This document shows, piece by piece, positions 44,691 through 56,435 of a stretch of DNA of 64,000 bases; position 1 is the stretch's first letter; each line of letters begins with the position of its first letter. The DNA comes from Bettongia penicillata ogilbyi (taxonomy: Eukaryota; Chordata; Mammalia; Diprotodontia; Potoroidae), in NCBI GenBank assembly GCA_023548195.1, contig JAJHZJ010000008.1, positions 2,318,232-2,382,231 of the forward strand, in the 5' to 3' direction. The notes beneath the pieces are model-generated. The model was given only the letters and a program-made list of their open reading frames with translations, was not told where the DNA came from and ran no database searches. The translations under genes were made by a program, and so were the position numbers.

Positions 44691-46689
44691 TTTTCCTCTA
44701 TTCACCCTGCATATTCTTCTCCTGTTTTAAGCCACCGGGCATCTCTGCATTTCTTGTCATCACCCATCTTCCGCACCTAGCAAGTCTTAACAGAGTTTTG
44801 TTCCATCACCTGAGCTGATAGACTGCTTGTGTTGCAGAACTTCAGTGGGGATCCCATGACCCTGACAGTACTATTCAGTAAGCCATTCAACATTTCATAA
44901 ATCAGTTGAGAAAGCAGTATAAGCCTAGAAGGTTGATGTGATGCACCCCAGGTACCATCACTCAGCCAAGTTCAGGTAGAGAGTCTTTCTTCCATACCCT
45001 GTGACCTACAAAAAATATTTCTTTTAACACTTTCTTAAGCTACCCTTAACTTAGAACATAAAAGTGTTATAGTAAGAAAACACTGTTTGGGACTGAGAAA
45101 AAAGGCCCAGTAGTGGCATGTACAACTTGTGTCTCCCCATCCTGGAGTCTACCTGCAGAAGAGCTTCATGACTTATGAAATAGATGTACAGCCTTCCTGT
45201 TATCTGATTTAGCATGTGCATCAATGAAGGGCTCATTCTCCCCTAGATGTAAACCCGTGGAGAGTAGCCTTCTGTGGATTTTTACAAGTCTACCCGCCAG
45301 CCCTGCTTTGGGAGATTATGCTCAACATTCTTTATTTACAGATGTATTTTATTTAGCCAATTTTCCTTCACACAAATAGCTTTTCCCCCTCTCTTTGCTT
45401 GCCAAATAAGACCATGTATTTTTATTACCTCCATGCCTAGTAATTCCTGTAGCATTCTCAACTGTTGCGAAATTGCCATCCTCCTCTGATTTTTGTCTTT
45501 GTTACCTTTGGAATAAATTCCACAAAGATCTTTCACATGCATAAAAATCTTTAATAATACTGAATTACTGACAAGAGTTTCACCAAAAGCTAAACATAGG
45601 GAATTTTGAGCCAGGCAGTGAGATAAGGCTGGACGATTTACTTCTCCCTGTTTTCAGGGTAGCATTGTACATGGCACAGTTATTACTGGGTATGATTCTC
45701 ATTAGACAACATCTTAAGTAGAATAAGAATCCCATTTTATTGAGATTTTCTGTAATAAAAATATACAGTAAAGCTGTTGCCCATCTGGTAAAAAAAACTA
45801 AAATGAAATAAAATTGTGCTCCAAACACAAACATCACAGAATTATTTTACTTTTTACATTCAACATCTGGGTCATATCCCCTGGATTACTTTTACACTTC
45901 AAAGACTATTAAAACTAATAATGTGACCAAGTCTATCATTCAGTGGATTTTTGTGTGGTAAGACTATACAGCAATAATGAATGAAAAATATTTACAAAAG
46001 TCTTGATGGTTTGCCATTAAAAAACTACACTGCTTAACTCAATCACATTTCACTTCTTTACAAAGGAGGTGATGTCTGGGTTGACAGTTTGCGAATTTCA
46101 GTATTCTGTAACTTCCTGACTGGTCCCTGAAAATCAGAGTTCAGAATGGAAATCCTAGCAGAACAGTAAGTCTAGTACATCCTTACTTCTTCCTCCACCA
46201 GGAGCCAAGACCTAGCTGAGCATCTCATCATCTTTCCTCCTTTCTTCTTCTTCTCCTCTCTAGACCATACCAGAGACCAATATTAGAAAAGACCAGATGC
46301 ATCAATTGATGAAAAAATTATTATATTTTTACTTTAAAATAAAAATTTTCATCACATCTCCTTTTCCTTTTAGATTAAAATGACAATAATAATTCAGTGT
46401 ATCAACTTGGTCCTTCAAGATTTTTTTATATTCCTGCCTCCCTTATATAATCTATTCAGTTTTGGTGGGTGAGTACAAATTCACCCCCCAAAATACGTCA
46501 AACTAACCAGCCCCATACCATGTTTTCCATCCCACTATGCCTTCATCTACCGAGGCATGATTTATCCCAGCATCTTGTCATCTGCCACACCCCCTTCCCC
46601 ATGCCCCCACTTTCTCTGTCTTGCTTTGGGAACACTATAACAGATCAACTTGCTCTTTGGCTTTACTTGCAATTCCTGTGACTTCTGAG
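44691..46689. other. Intron sequence with no recognised element
   Basis: About 2 kb, moderately AT-rich. Several open frames of 60-85 codons on both strands show no family signal or splice context. No repeat I can name. Confidence 0.5.
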
Positions 46690-46835
46690 ACCAAAATTTA
46701 TTTCCTTGGTCATCAGTCCTCTATGTATGGTATCCCCCTTTTTAAAATATAGCTCCTTGAAGTCAAGGACTTTCTGATTTTGTGTTCGTACCCCAGCATC
46801 GAGTGCAATGTTGGTTACAGAGACTAGGGACTTCA
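46690..46835 (+). mobile_element. L2 3' end fragment
   Basis: 'atagctccttgaagtcaagga', 'gttcgtaccccagcatcgagtgcaatg' is the L2 terminal order. Confidence 0.6.
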
Positions 46836-47454
46836 CAAAGTCTCCTCATTCATTCATTGTGTATGTTTTAAGATGGAAGGAGCACACCCCATGTTTCTCA
46901 ATCTACAAAGGTGTATCAAGTTGCAACCACAAAAGATTAGACACTTTTGCATGTGCCCAGAAAATAACAGGAAAAGGATGCAGCATTCAATTAGCGGACT
47001 AGTTATTTGGTCTCTATACGAGCTCAAAGAATAGGTTGGCTTGATCTTTTTATTGAACTGGCTAAATGTTCTTGTTGTTTTGGTATTTTATCCTTGGTCT
47101 TAAAAGCTCCAGTAGCTAGGCTCTTGTGAGTACTCATCTCAGTTCTCCAACTCATTCCAAACTCTGCAGGGCAAATAAGCAAGACTAAAAGTCTCCATTG
47201 GCTGCCCTTGTAAGAAAGAAAGCCAAGTTCTACATCCTGGGTAAACCTACAGAGAAATTTCTCTGTGGGTTCATGTCATTTGAGCCAGCCTACTCTCTGT
47301 GGGTCAGAGAATTGGATTGTTGAAGGAATCACACTGTGCTTTCTGAAATCAATCACACAGAAGTCCTTCAAGTGAAAATATTGCTGACAGTAGGTGTGAC
47401 TTGGAACCAACTGGCACACCCCTTCTAGACGATGAATGTTCTGGAGCATCATGT
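46836..47454. other. Intron sequence, mostly unassigned
   Basis: Near 47190-47240 'aaaagtctccattggctgccc' faintly resembles L2 coding sequence, too diverged to call. Otherwise nothing seen. Confidence 0.4.
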
Positions 47455-47645
47455 AATGAAAGAATACTTCCTTTAGGAAGAGACCTGGATTTCAACTTTA
47501 ATTCTGCTATTACCTCTGTGACCTTGGACAAACCTCTTAGTATCCCTGCACCTCAGTTTCTTTATCTGTAAAATGAAGAGATTGGACAAAATGATCTCTA
47601 AGATCTGTTCGAGCTTTATATCCTGTGGTCCTGTGTGGTCATCCT
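47455..47645 (+). mobile_element. MON/MIR-type SINE
   Basis: 'agagacctggatttcaac', 'tacctctgtgaccttggac', 'ctcagtttctttatctgtaaaatga', tail 'gatctctaagatctgttcgagc'. Confidence 0.78.
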
Positions 47646-47884
47646 GAATTTTCTGGTGGGGAGAGGGGATAAGACCTCTGGCTTTATTTTTAGAGTAAGG
47701 AAACTTCCTTAGCACCTTTGCTATATTTTATAGTCTTAGAGAAACCTAAGTCACTGAGAAATTAAGTAAACTGTACAACAATATAGACAAGGTATATCAG
47801 AGAAAGGACTGGAAACTAAATCTTCCTCTGAGGTCAGCTTTAGCTGCTAGCTTCTGAGTGAAACTCAGAACATTGACAAGAAAC

Positions 47885-47920
47885 ACACACAGACACAGAC
47901 ACACACACACACACACACTT
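47885..47920. repeat. (CA)n microsatellite
   Basis: About 17 CA units with a few interruptions. Confidence 0.9.
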
Positions 47921-49569
47921 GTAACAGAGGCCGTTTATTCCTTTATTGCATGGGATGGGGAAAATAACTAAAAAACTCAACTCTCCACTAAGCTAGTTCA
48001 CTTGAGGTCAGTATTCCTCTAGAGAAAATCCAATCAACTAAAAAAAAAAAATAGCCATTGTCCTCCAACTGTCTGCTCCACCCTCAGAGAGAAAGCCATG
48101 CCCAGGGGTACTCCCTTTTGCTGTTTTGCATTGCTGTGTCTCATTGGATACATACTTGTAGATATCCTCGTGATAGAGTATTTATCTTTACATAGCATCC
48201 TTTCTGAGGCTACACCCCAAACCTCCACTTACACTCAAACCCCAGATGCCAGAGAACAGCTGACTCAGGATTCTAAGAGCTGTCTCAGTTTTCTAGTACT
48301 CACAAGCCCATACTATTCTGCTTCCCATTATCAGCTAACAGCTTCAATTAGCTTTTAGCAAAGAGGACAGCGTAGCATGTCATCCCCTGAGATGACAAAG
48401 TAAGGATAGTTGGTACAAAGAATAATTTCCCCAAAAGTACGGGGCATACTCTCCCACAAAACTCAGAGGATCCATACAGAGAGTTGGCACAAAGTACAGT
48501 GATGGAAAGACAGATGCAAACTTGTGAGTGATGGAAGAGTAATTCGCATCTCCTACTTAACTGAAGTTCATTCCTGATTCTTGGGCAGCCTTTTTCTCTG
48601 ATATGGAGGGATCATTTTTCTTGAAGTTGGTTACTCTGTCAGGTAACTACCTTTCTTTGTTCTGTGTCTCTATTTGTCCTGGGTGTATGCTCTGAATCCA
48701 GTGTCAGCTACTGGTCTGTTTAACATGGTCAGCGACCAGGAGACCAGACATGTAACAGTTCTGGGCATGCTCCCCCACCCTCACTTACAACCAAAGATCT
48801 GCTACTTTAACACTGTCCTGAATCTAAATCCTCTACCATTTGACTGTTTCACCATTGGAATGTATCTTTCAAACTGGTTATGTTTTTATCCATAATCCCA
48901 GATATATATCTTATCCTTTCGGTCAGTCACAAGGTATTTCCTGTATGATATCATCTGACTTCTCCAGTGAGTTATTTGCTCTCCCCTCCTTCCAGATTGA
49001 TTCAGGACTTATTTGTACCTAGTTTACACATCGGATTATTTTTTAATAGATTGATTGATTGATTCAGTACAGCAGTTGGGTATTATGTATTTATTTACAT
49101 AATGTGAGAGCTAGATTTCAGAAAAAATATGGAGTAGAAGTTTGCCTTTCATTCCCTCTCCAGGCCTATTTCTGACTTCCTTGAACTTATCCTACTTTTC
49201 AGGTGCTTGGTCTATGCTCCATTCTTGCTTTTAAGTGACTGTAACAAAGACCCCCTCAACTGTTTACAGAACCCTAAGGTGTTAACTAACAACATCTGAA
49301 AGTGGGGACCTTGTCAGAATCATTCGTATTTTTAAGAGATAGTCTTAAGGAAAAAAAATTGTGAATGGCCCAAAGAAAACAGTCATAATGATGCTGACAT
49401 AAGTAATAGGGCAGGGACCAAGCTGCAGTCTCCTCCACTATGTTGTAAGTAGATGGCTGCTGCTACATAAAACCAGCCTTATCGTATATTGACTACTGAC
49501 GCAAAAATGACACATGCCTGAAAAATGACTTTCCATATAGGGATTCCCTCTCACATCACTCCATTGCAA
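47921..49569. other. Intron sequence; possible LTR end at its left edge
   Basis: At 47921 the DNA reads TGTAACAGAGGCCGTTTATT then a second TTTATT-type motif. Reversed, this is a pair of AATAAA-like signals followed by a terminal TTACA, as at the 3' end of a minus-strand LTR. I could not find a matching other end or flanking duplications. The rest, to 49569, shows no recognised element. Confidence 0.3.
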
Positions 49570-49844
49570 AAGTCACCTGTCTGTGGTTCAAGTTTCCCCA
49601 TCTTTAAAATGAATAAAAAGTTGTGATGTTTTGTATCTCAGGTCCTCCTCCAGACTTATTTCTACAGATATAAATATTTCCAACCCAAAGCACCATCCCT
49701 TCCCCAGAGAGTCCACAATCTTACGCCGTGATTCCATCTCAAGCCACCCCTAATACCTGTGTGTAACTATTAATGTAGCCTCTCTCGTTACTCTTCTCAG
49801 GGCAGATCCGTCCAGTGATTTCTCCATCAAGGGATAATGATACA

Positions 49845-49950
49845 TTGTGTCAAATGCTAGAGATATAAAGAGAAGCAAAAAGGGAGCTCCTGTCCTCAAG
49901 GGTTTACATTCTAATGAAGGGAAAACAGTGTGCAAAACATTATATAACAA
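49845..49950 (-). mobile_element. L2 3' end fragment
   Basis: 'caaatgctagagatataaag', 'gagctcctgtcctcaagggtttacattctaatg' is the reversed L2 tail. Confidence 0.7.
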
Positions 49951-50104
49951 TAAAAACAACGACAATAACAACTTGACAGTGGTCAAGTATCACCTTCTAT
50001 GCAAAGCTTCTCCTGACCCCCAACTGCTAGTGCCATCTCTAAATTCTTTGCATTTAACTACCTTAATTTTCAGTTTGTATTTATTCTAAACATGTCTAGT
50101 GTAA

Positions 50105-50435
50105 TTAATTGGCTAGAGAACCAGTCTTGGAGTCACGAAGACCTGCCTCATAACACACACTAACTCTATGAATGCGGCAAGTTATTCAGTGGTCAAGTCA
50201 GCAAGTGCCTACTGTGTGCTGAACACCATTCTGAGTGCTGAAAATAGAAAGAAAGGGAAGAAATACACCCTACCCTCAAGGATCTCATCTTCTAATAGGG
50301 GAGACCACAATTATGCAAATAATTATGTACAGCAAGGCTACATGCACAACTGAGCCCCTAAGTTGCAGCAAAGATGCCAAATGTAGATGTAGGTGGAGTT
50401 CGTTTATCTGGGAGTTCCCTATATAAGTCACAAAT
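50105..50435 (+). mobile_element. SINE nested in L2, itself split
   Basis: The 5' part (50105-50177) has 'ctagagaaccagtcttggagtcacgaagacctgcctc'. The 3' part (about 50366-50435) has 'ttgcagcaaagatgcc' and 'tatctgggagttccctatataagtcac', the second-tail-type SINE end. Confidence 0.7.
50178..50365 (-). mobile_element. L2 tail nested inside the SINE
   Basis: 'gtgcctactgtgtgctgaacaccattctgagtgctg', 'ctaccctcaaggatctcatcttctaatagggg' and 'gcaaataattatgtacagc' are reversed L2 3' end, interrupting the SINE. Confidence 0.75.
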
Positions 50436-50615
50436 CGGGTACCTGTCCCTATATTCAGTTGGTATATACTTACACGTGTACATTTTGTCTCCTCTTATAG
50501 AATATTAGTTCCCATTGAGCATGAATAGTTTCCATTTTTATCCTCTTGCCTCTGGTGCTCAGAATAATGCCTGAAATATAGTAGGTGCTTGTCGATTAAT
50601 TCATATATCTTGTGT

Positions 50616-50685
50616 GTGTATATACATATACATACATATAATATATGTGTATATATACACATATACGTACATATATACATATATC
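50616..50685. repeat. TATG/TATA microsatellite at the L2 3' end
   Basis: 'gtgtgtatatacatatacatacatat' and 'tatatacacatatacgtac' follow the L2 terminus. Confidence 0.85.
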
Positions 50686-51039
50686 TCCTCCTGGACTCAC
50701 AGTAACCATAGCCTCAATGTCACGTGCTTGGGATGTGATCTCCTTTGTCTTTTCCCTCTAACTGCCCTGAAATGTCATTGCCTTGAAAAGATCTCAGAAC
50801 ATTTGTGAAGGGTGACACTTTCTCCTGCTTCCCCCATGTCTTCTGAATACCAGATTTCCTCAACCATCAATCACCATTCTAACCTTCCATTAGCTTGCAT
50901 ACAATGTAAATATTTAATCTTAGTTCTTTCTCTATCTGTTCAGTGTTTATTTAGTGGTCTCGGAAATCATAGATGAGAATAAGGCAGAAGAAATCCATGG
51001 ATTTCTGTTACCCCTAGTTATATACACTATATTTTTATC
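50686..51039. other. Intron sequence with no recognised element
   Basis: Nothing coding or repetitive seen. Confidence 0.45.
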
Positions 51040-51150
51040 CACTGTGGCATTATCTGACTGAGGTCATAACCCCAAAAGCACAAGGACTGTTTTGTTTAAC
51101 GTATATATTATCCAGTGCTACACAGAGCAGGCACTTATTAAAGGCATTTG
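51040..51150 (+). mobile_element. L2 3' end fragment
   Basis: 'cacaaggactgttttgttt', 'tatccagtgctacacagagcaggcacttatt'. Confidence 0.65.
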
Positions 51151-51254
51151 AATAGAGATACTGATCAAAGTTCCCCTGAACAGACATAGTTGGGGGGTAG
51201 AAAAGGGGGAGAGAGAAAAAGACTAAGGGGGGAGAGTCCCAATTCACTTTTTCA

Positions 51255-51362
51255 TTAATATAATTCATTCAACCAACATTTATTAAGCAACTCATATGTG
51301 CAGAGTTGCAAAGACAAAAAAATGAAATAGTTCCTGCTCTCCAAAGGCTTACATTCTCTTGT
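51255..51362 (-). mobile_element. L2 3' end fragment
   Basis: 'attcattcaaccaacatttattaagc', 'agttcctgctctccaaaggcttacattct'. Confidence 0.75.
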
Positions 51363-51409
51363 TAATCAAATCAGTTGCTTGAGTAACCTTCCTATTACTC
51401 TGCAGAAAG

Positions 51410-51600
51410 AGGGTATTTAGTCCAAATGCTGGTTCTACAACTTACTAGATGAGTGACTTTCAACCATCACTTTACTTCCCCAAGATTCCACTTTCTTATT
51501 TTTCAAATGAGTATAACAACACTTGCACTACCCATCCCCATTGTGATCTTCTTAAGGGAGTTAATTATTTTATGGTAAATAGTTTTATCAGAAGAGAGAC
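51410..51600 (+). mobile_element. MIR CORE-SINE fragment
   Basis: 'atgctggttctacaacttactagatgagtgac', 'tttcttatttttcaaatgag'. Confidence 0.6.
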
Positions 51601-51991
51601 TCTGAGAAATATTCCCAAGTTAGGCTTCATGTTTTAGCCATTGAGAAGAGAGAGTAAATACTGAGTGGCCTACTTTTGGTTTGAATATTGGAGAGGGAAT
51701 CAAGTTCAGACCAAGGGAAGCAAATGGTCTATTTTTCCCTGAAAATTTCCCATTGCTAAATGATCAATTGGCTAAGATCACATTATTACTAAAGTGCTAC
51801 CATCTTCTATTGTGTTGCTTTCTAAATTGTTTTTGTGTAATTGAACTGTTCTGTGGTATTTATTGGGTAGTTAGTCGTGGTATCCCAGAACATGAAGATT
51901 TAACTTTCCAGATGACTCTCAACATGTTTTTCTGTTGCCTCTGAAACTAAAAGCAGGAAATCTTTAAACATCATGTATTCTTTACCCCCAG

Positions 51992-52114
51992 CAATGCATC
52001 TATTTGGCCTCAACTGGCAATTACAACAAACTGAAAATGACACTTTTGAGAATGGAAAAGTGAATGCTGATACCATGCCAACCAACACTGTATCGTTACC
52101 TTCTGGCGACAGTG
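51992..52114 (+). CDS. TENM2: Teneurin-2 internal exon: extracellular juxtamembrane segment
   Basis: A 123-base exon: two bases finishing the Ala codon begun at 16330, 40 codons, then one base of a split Gly codon. The acceptor is CTTTACCCCCAG and the donor GTAAGA. It encodes [12 protein letters not shown], the conserved teneurin sequence just outside the membrane. A Thr/Asn-rich linker follows, with [10 protein letters not shown] and [11 protein letters not shown], including one N-glycosylation sequon (NDT). The linker sets the spacing between membrane and the cysteine-bearing EGF repeats through which teneurins dimerise (EGF repeats lie in later exons outside the window). The juxtamembrane linker matches TENM2 better than the other paralogues as I remember them. 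A plus-strand open frame running on to 52308 reads past the donor into intron and should not be taken as coding. Confidence 0.93.
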
Positions 52115-53789
52115 GTAAGATGAGCACTTACTCGTTTTTTATCTTGTTTAACATTTCTTTGAAAACGTTTTACAGCCATGTTCGCATCTACTTTGTGGAG
52201 GGTGAGTTGGTCAGAAGGGAGAGGTTACCAGAGGATTATTGCAGAAACAACAAAAACAACAAAAAAACACTTTCCAAAGAATTTAAAATGACCCAAAAAA
52301 GTGTTTGAATAACTATCTTTTTTTAAAAACCATTTTACTGAACAAATAGAAGTAACTTTTCTCTTTAAATAATAGAAGTAATGAAATTATACCACCCTCA
52401 GCTTCATGAATTGTGCCCCTTTTTGTCCCCAAAGCATGTGTGCATATGTATTTTTAGCCTAAGTTAAAGTGAAATAGATCATAGTCAGTACCTTTACTCA
52501 TTTTATCATGGTAAAGTCATTTTTTAATATCTATAAAGTTAAAATACTGTATTAATTTTCTTAGTGATGTGATGAAGGTACAAAGTATATTAAAGGGTTG
52601 TGTTTTAATTGACCTGTTTTCTAGGTCCCCTTTAAGTTTCTCTGGGAGTTTTGGTACTTTAGGCAAAGAGAGATTTTTAAGTCAATAGACTCTGAATGCA
52701 AAGCTGGATTTCAGTGGTCGGCTTCACATATCCCTGCTATACCCTACTCCAACCATCTTTTCCTGTCACTTGGTAAACAGGTGGAGTCTGCCTTAGAGCA
52801 GCTCTGTCTCTGTGTCTCTGTCCCTCCTTTTCTCTAGCTCTCATTCTTTTTTTCTCTTATCCAGTGTGCTTGACACATCCTTTGGCATCTATTAATGCCC
52901 AACTCTGTGTGGGTGGCTTCCTTACAGGGGTGAGGAAGAAGCTATTACATTGTTAATGAACATACATATGTTCTTCACATCAACACACACACACCTACTA
53001 TGACTCATTCTTTTTGTCATTTGTCATTCCTTTCCTCATCTTATTTTATTATAACAATAATACTTTGTGCATGCCTCCTACTCCTTAGGGATGGTAGAGA
53101 GTTTTATTTCATATTCGATTTTCATAATCATAATGAATGGTCTCTACATGGGGCCTTTTCATAGAAAGTGCCCCTTGTTCCTTAAACATTTTAAAGTTAC
53201 GGCTAAAAGTTGGCCACATCTGGGTTAGGAGGTGACTGCTACTCCAAAATGCTTTAAAGGGGGTGAAGAATGACTTCCCTAATTGAAACTGCAGGTGGGA
53301 GATTTTAATTAAGGAAAGTATAATTACCTTAAACAAATGCTTAATTACTCTGCAGTGATAACACATATATAAACATCTAAAGCAACTGTCCATAAGATGA
53401 ATAATATTTATTCTAACTCCCTTCCCCCTTTCCACTCTTGTAAAGTCAACAAGGCCCCAGCATTGACTCCTATGAAAATTAGAAAGGAATGGTTAACCCT
53501 TTGTTGAGGACTCTGTGATTAAAAAGAGGGGCAAATGTCATGGCCAAGGAGGCACTTTCTATAATTCCATACCATCTTTTAAGATGATCGGTTAGATAAA
53601 ATGACTATTTAAAGATATTTTCGCATCACACATCCAAAGAAAATCCCATAGTGTTGATTATAATCACTACTTAGCTATGGCACTCCCCTCCCTTCTAAGC
53701 CCATAGGAACTTAAGAGAGAAGATTTGAACTGAGGTAGGTTCGGAGCCATTCCAGAAGCTCTCTCCAAATGGAAACTGGTCCAAGAAAT
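52115..53789. other. Intron start with no recognised repeat
   Basis: AT-rich. A plus-strand open frame continues from the exon to 52308 by chance. Nothing else seen, apart from a short CA run near 52981-52993. Confidence 0.5.
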
Positions 53790-54465
53790 TAGAAAGTATT
53801 GCCTGAAATAATTGGACATTGAGAGGATGTTCATTAATTGGCATATGATTGTGATGGAATATTATTGTGGTATTAGAAATGACAAGCAGGATGGATTCAG
53901 AAAAACTTGGAAAGACTTGTATGAACTCAGGCAAAGTGAAGTGAGCAGGACCAGGAGAACATTGTACTCAGTAACAGCAATGTTGTAAGAATGATGAACT
54001 GTGAAAAACTTAGCTACTCTGATCAAGACAATTCCAAAGAACCTCTGCTGAAAAATGCTGTCCATCTCCAGAGAGAGAACTGGTGAACTCTGAGTGCAGA
54101 CTGAAATATACTTTTTTAAACTTTATTTTTCCTGTTATATTTTTTGCCTGCTTTTTTTTTTGCAACATTACTAATATGTAAATATGTTTTACATGATTTC
54201 ATATATATAAAAGCTGTAAAATCACTTACCTTCTCAAGGAAGGGTTTGGGAAAAAGACAATTAGAATTCCAAATTTTTTCTTTTTAAAAAACTTTTTTCT
54301 CAAATTACATGTAAAAATAATTTCTAACATTCATTTTTTCAATTTTTAAACATTTTTATTGTAAGTTGGAACTCAATTTTCAAAAGTGATCATTAAAATT
54401 TTGCATGTAATTGGGAAATATTTGATGAAGTAAATAAAAACATGTTTTTAAAAAAGAAGAAAAAG
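53790..54465 (+). mobile_element. L1 3' end, 5' truncated
   Basis: Sense-strand order: 'ttggacattgagaggatgttcattaattgg', 'gaaaaacttggaaagacttgtatgaactc', 'agtgagcaggaccaggagaacattgta', 'ctccagagagagaactgg', then the T-rich 3' part and an A-rich tail 'aaaaaagaagaaaaagg'. The same sequence appears reversed in 12650-13190 and 17430-17968. Confidence 0.82.
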
Positions 54466-54729
54466 GTATTAGCTGGGTAACCTCCGTTAAGTGAGAGTCC
54501 ATCAAGACCTCTTCTTTATAAGTAGAATCAAACTCCTAAAGATCCTGTAAAATCAGCTCACTTCCTTATAATTTCTCCAGTTTTAGGAGATAGTCTAGGT
54601 ACAGAAGATAACTCTGTGAAAGTTCTACATAGAAATGTATGCTGTGTCCTGAACCTTTCCCAAGCCAAAGTCTAAAATGACAGACTTAGAACAACTGTCA
54701 CCTAATGATTTGCCACACATAATTGTAGA

Positions 54730-54995
54730 GAAGAGAATATGTTTATATGGTGGTAACTATGTGCCAAGCATTGTGCTTTTTACAAATATAGTTTCATTTG
54801 ATTCTTACTACCACCCTATGAGGTGGGTGCTATTATTATTCCCATTTCATAGTTGAGAAAATTGAAAGAATTACTTATATCAGGTGACTTGCCCAGGGAC
54901 ACACAGCTGGTAAGTGTCTGAGACCGGGTTTGAACTCAGGCCCTGACTTAATGCACAGTGCTCTATCAGTTATGTTACTGGCCGCCTCTTTGTAT
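54730..54995 (-). mobile_element. MIR CORE-SINE, nearly complete
   Basis: 'aactatgtgccaagcattgtg', 'tttgattcttactaccaccctatgaggt', 'tatagttgagaaaattg'-like block, 'gtgacttgcccagggacacacagct', 'gaactcaggccctgactt'. Confidence 0.82.
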
Positions 54996-55319
54996 CAGAA
55001 AGTGAAAGCAATCTCGTCTCTTAAAAATTTAAACCATTTTCTTCAGACTGGCAGAAAAGATAATGCTAGCCCTTGGGCAAAATGGAAATTAGGAAGACAC
55101 CAGCTCCCTATCCCCTTGTAATTCCTTTGCTGGGTTTTCTTTCTCCCATAGTTCCATGTGATGAGTATATGAGTAAAAAGAACCTCTCCTATATTAAGTA
55201 TACATTCAGGGTGGATGTCCCTAGTTTATGTGTCACCCTAGTTCTACCAGTGCCCAGCAGAACCTACTAGCAAATGTTATAGAATTATTGTTTTGGAGAA
55301 ATAGTCTTACATATGTGCT

Positions 55320-55450
55320 GTTCCAGAGATTTGTTTTTTCAATTCTATCCAGTTTTTAAAGATCTCCGGGGAAGGAGCATCTACAACTTCTTTTAGTAAC
55401 CTAATCTAGTCATTAACAACTCTAACAAGAAATTCGTGGAGCCTTGAAGT
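55320..55450 (-). mobile_element. Possible CR1/L3 fragment
   Basis: 'aaagatctccggggaagga', 'tagtaacctaatctagtca' and 'aacaactctaacaagaaattc' loosely follow the CR1/L3 relics elsewhere in the window. Confidence 0.4.
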
Positions 55451-55839
55451 GAGCACAGTAGGAACCTAAGCAGGGCTGAGTTTAATGAGACAATTACTTC
55501 CCTGTTCCTACAAGACAAACATTCTCCCATTTATGCATCCCAAAGTTATGTATTCTTGTTTTTTAAATAGAGCTCTAAGGAACACCTCATGATGCTAGGA
55601 ACTCCTCAGAAAAATCTCTTTTCTTTGAGTTAATATTGAGTCAGGGCTTCTACATGGCATTTCAAGAGCATTTGCAGAATGTTGAATGAAACTTGTCCTC
55701 CTTGCTTCCCATGAGAGTCCTGGGTCCTGGATGGGCTTTGAATGTTAAGGATGAACAGTGCTAGTGTTTGAAAAAATAGCACAGAAGTTAGATGGGGGAA
55801 TGAAAGTTGGCACTCAGCTCTTTCAGAAAGTCTGAGTTT

Positions 55840-55945
55840 TTACCCTGGCTACCTATATCTAGGAGTCTGTTTCTTCAATCAGTAAAATGAGGTTGTATAG
55901 ATGCAGTCCCTGAGAGCTCTTAGATCTATGGTCCTATCTACAATT
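55840..55945 (+). mobile_element. MON-type SINE 3' fragment
   Basis: 'gtctgtttcttcaatcagtaaaatga' then 'ctgagagctcttagatctatggtcc'. Confidence 0.65.
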
Positions 55946-56344
55946 CTAATAAAAGGGACAGTATTGAGAAAACTAGAGTTGAGTCATTCCACCAAACTCT
56001 ACTGTCTTTCTAGAAACAGAAATAACTCCTCTAGACTCTGGGGGAAAGATAATGGGTGACCCAACTTGCTGAGAACAGAGTACTTTCTGGCTGAAAGATT
56101 GCCTGGGTTTTATAGTAAGAATCTCATTCATTGATAATGTGGAAGTGTAAGGTGTCTGGAGTTCTCCTTTTGGAAGGCATCCTGAATTCAAAGCCCCTTG
56201 TGAACAAGCAGTCGTTTCATTTCAACAGCAAGATAAGATACATGCAAAATTCCAAAATAATATGGGGAGCTGTGATAATAAAAGGCCATTATTTGAAGAC
56301 AAGTAAATTAGGGAAACTGTCATCAGGAGTAAGGTCTTTCAAAG

Positions 56345-56435
56345 CAATGCCTGTTTTATTTTTATCTCTACACAGTTGCCCTGCCACACACATAATAGGT
56401 GCTTTAAAATGCTTTTTGAATTGAATTTAATATGG
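56345..56435 (+). mobile_element. L2 3' end fragment
   Basis: 'tttatctctacacagttgccctgccacacacataataggtgctttaaaa' ends with 'ttgaattgaattta'. Confidence 0.65.

Larger units (their letters stand above)
49985..50615 (+). mobile_element. L2 3' region, split by a SINE
   Basis: The left part (49985-50100) reads 'tatcaccttctatgcaaagc', 'ctgctagtgccatctctaaattctttgc' and 'tttgtatttattctaa'. The right part (about 50455-50615) reads 'tgtctcctcttatagaatatt' and 'ctcagaataatgcctgaaatatagtaggtgcttgtcgattaatt'. They are consecutive in L2. The insert between is a SINE that itself contains another L2 piece. Confidence 0.78.
16331..51991 (+). other. TENM2: TENM2 intron of 35.7 kb
   Basis: Bounded by GTAAGTCC at the 5' end and CTTTACCCCCAG at the 3' end. 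The codon split (one base before, two after) is the same on both sides, restoring Ile-Ala-Met-His. No further coding exon was found inside. It is filled with retroelements listed separately. Confidence 0.88.

Noticed and set aside
51973..52308. 111-codon plus-strand frame starting ahead of the second exon
   Set aside because: Only 51992-52114 is coding; the rest is intron read through at both ends.
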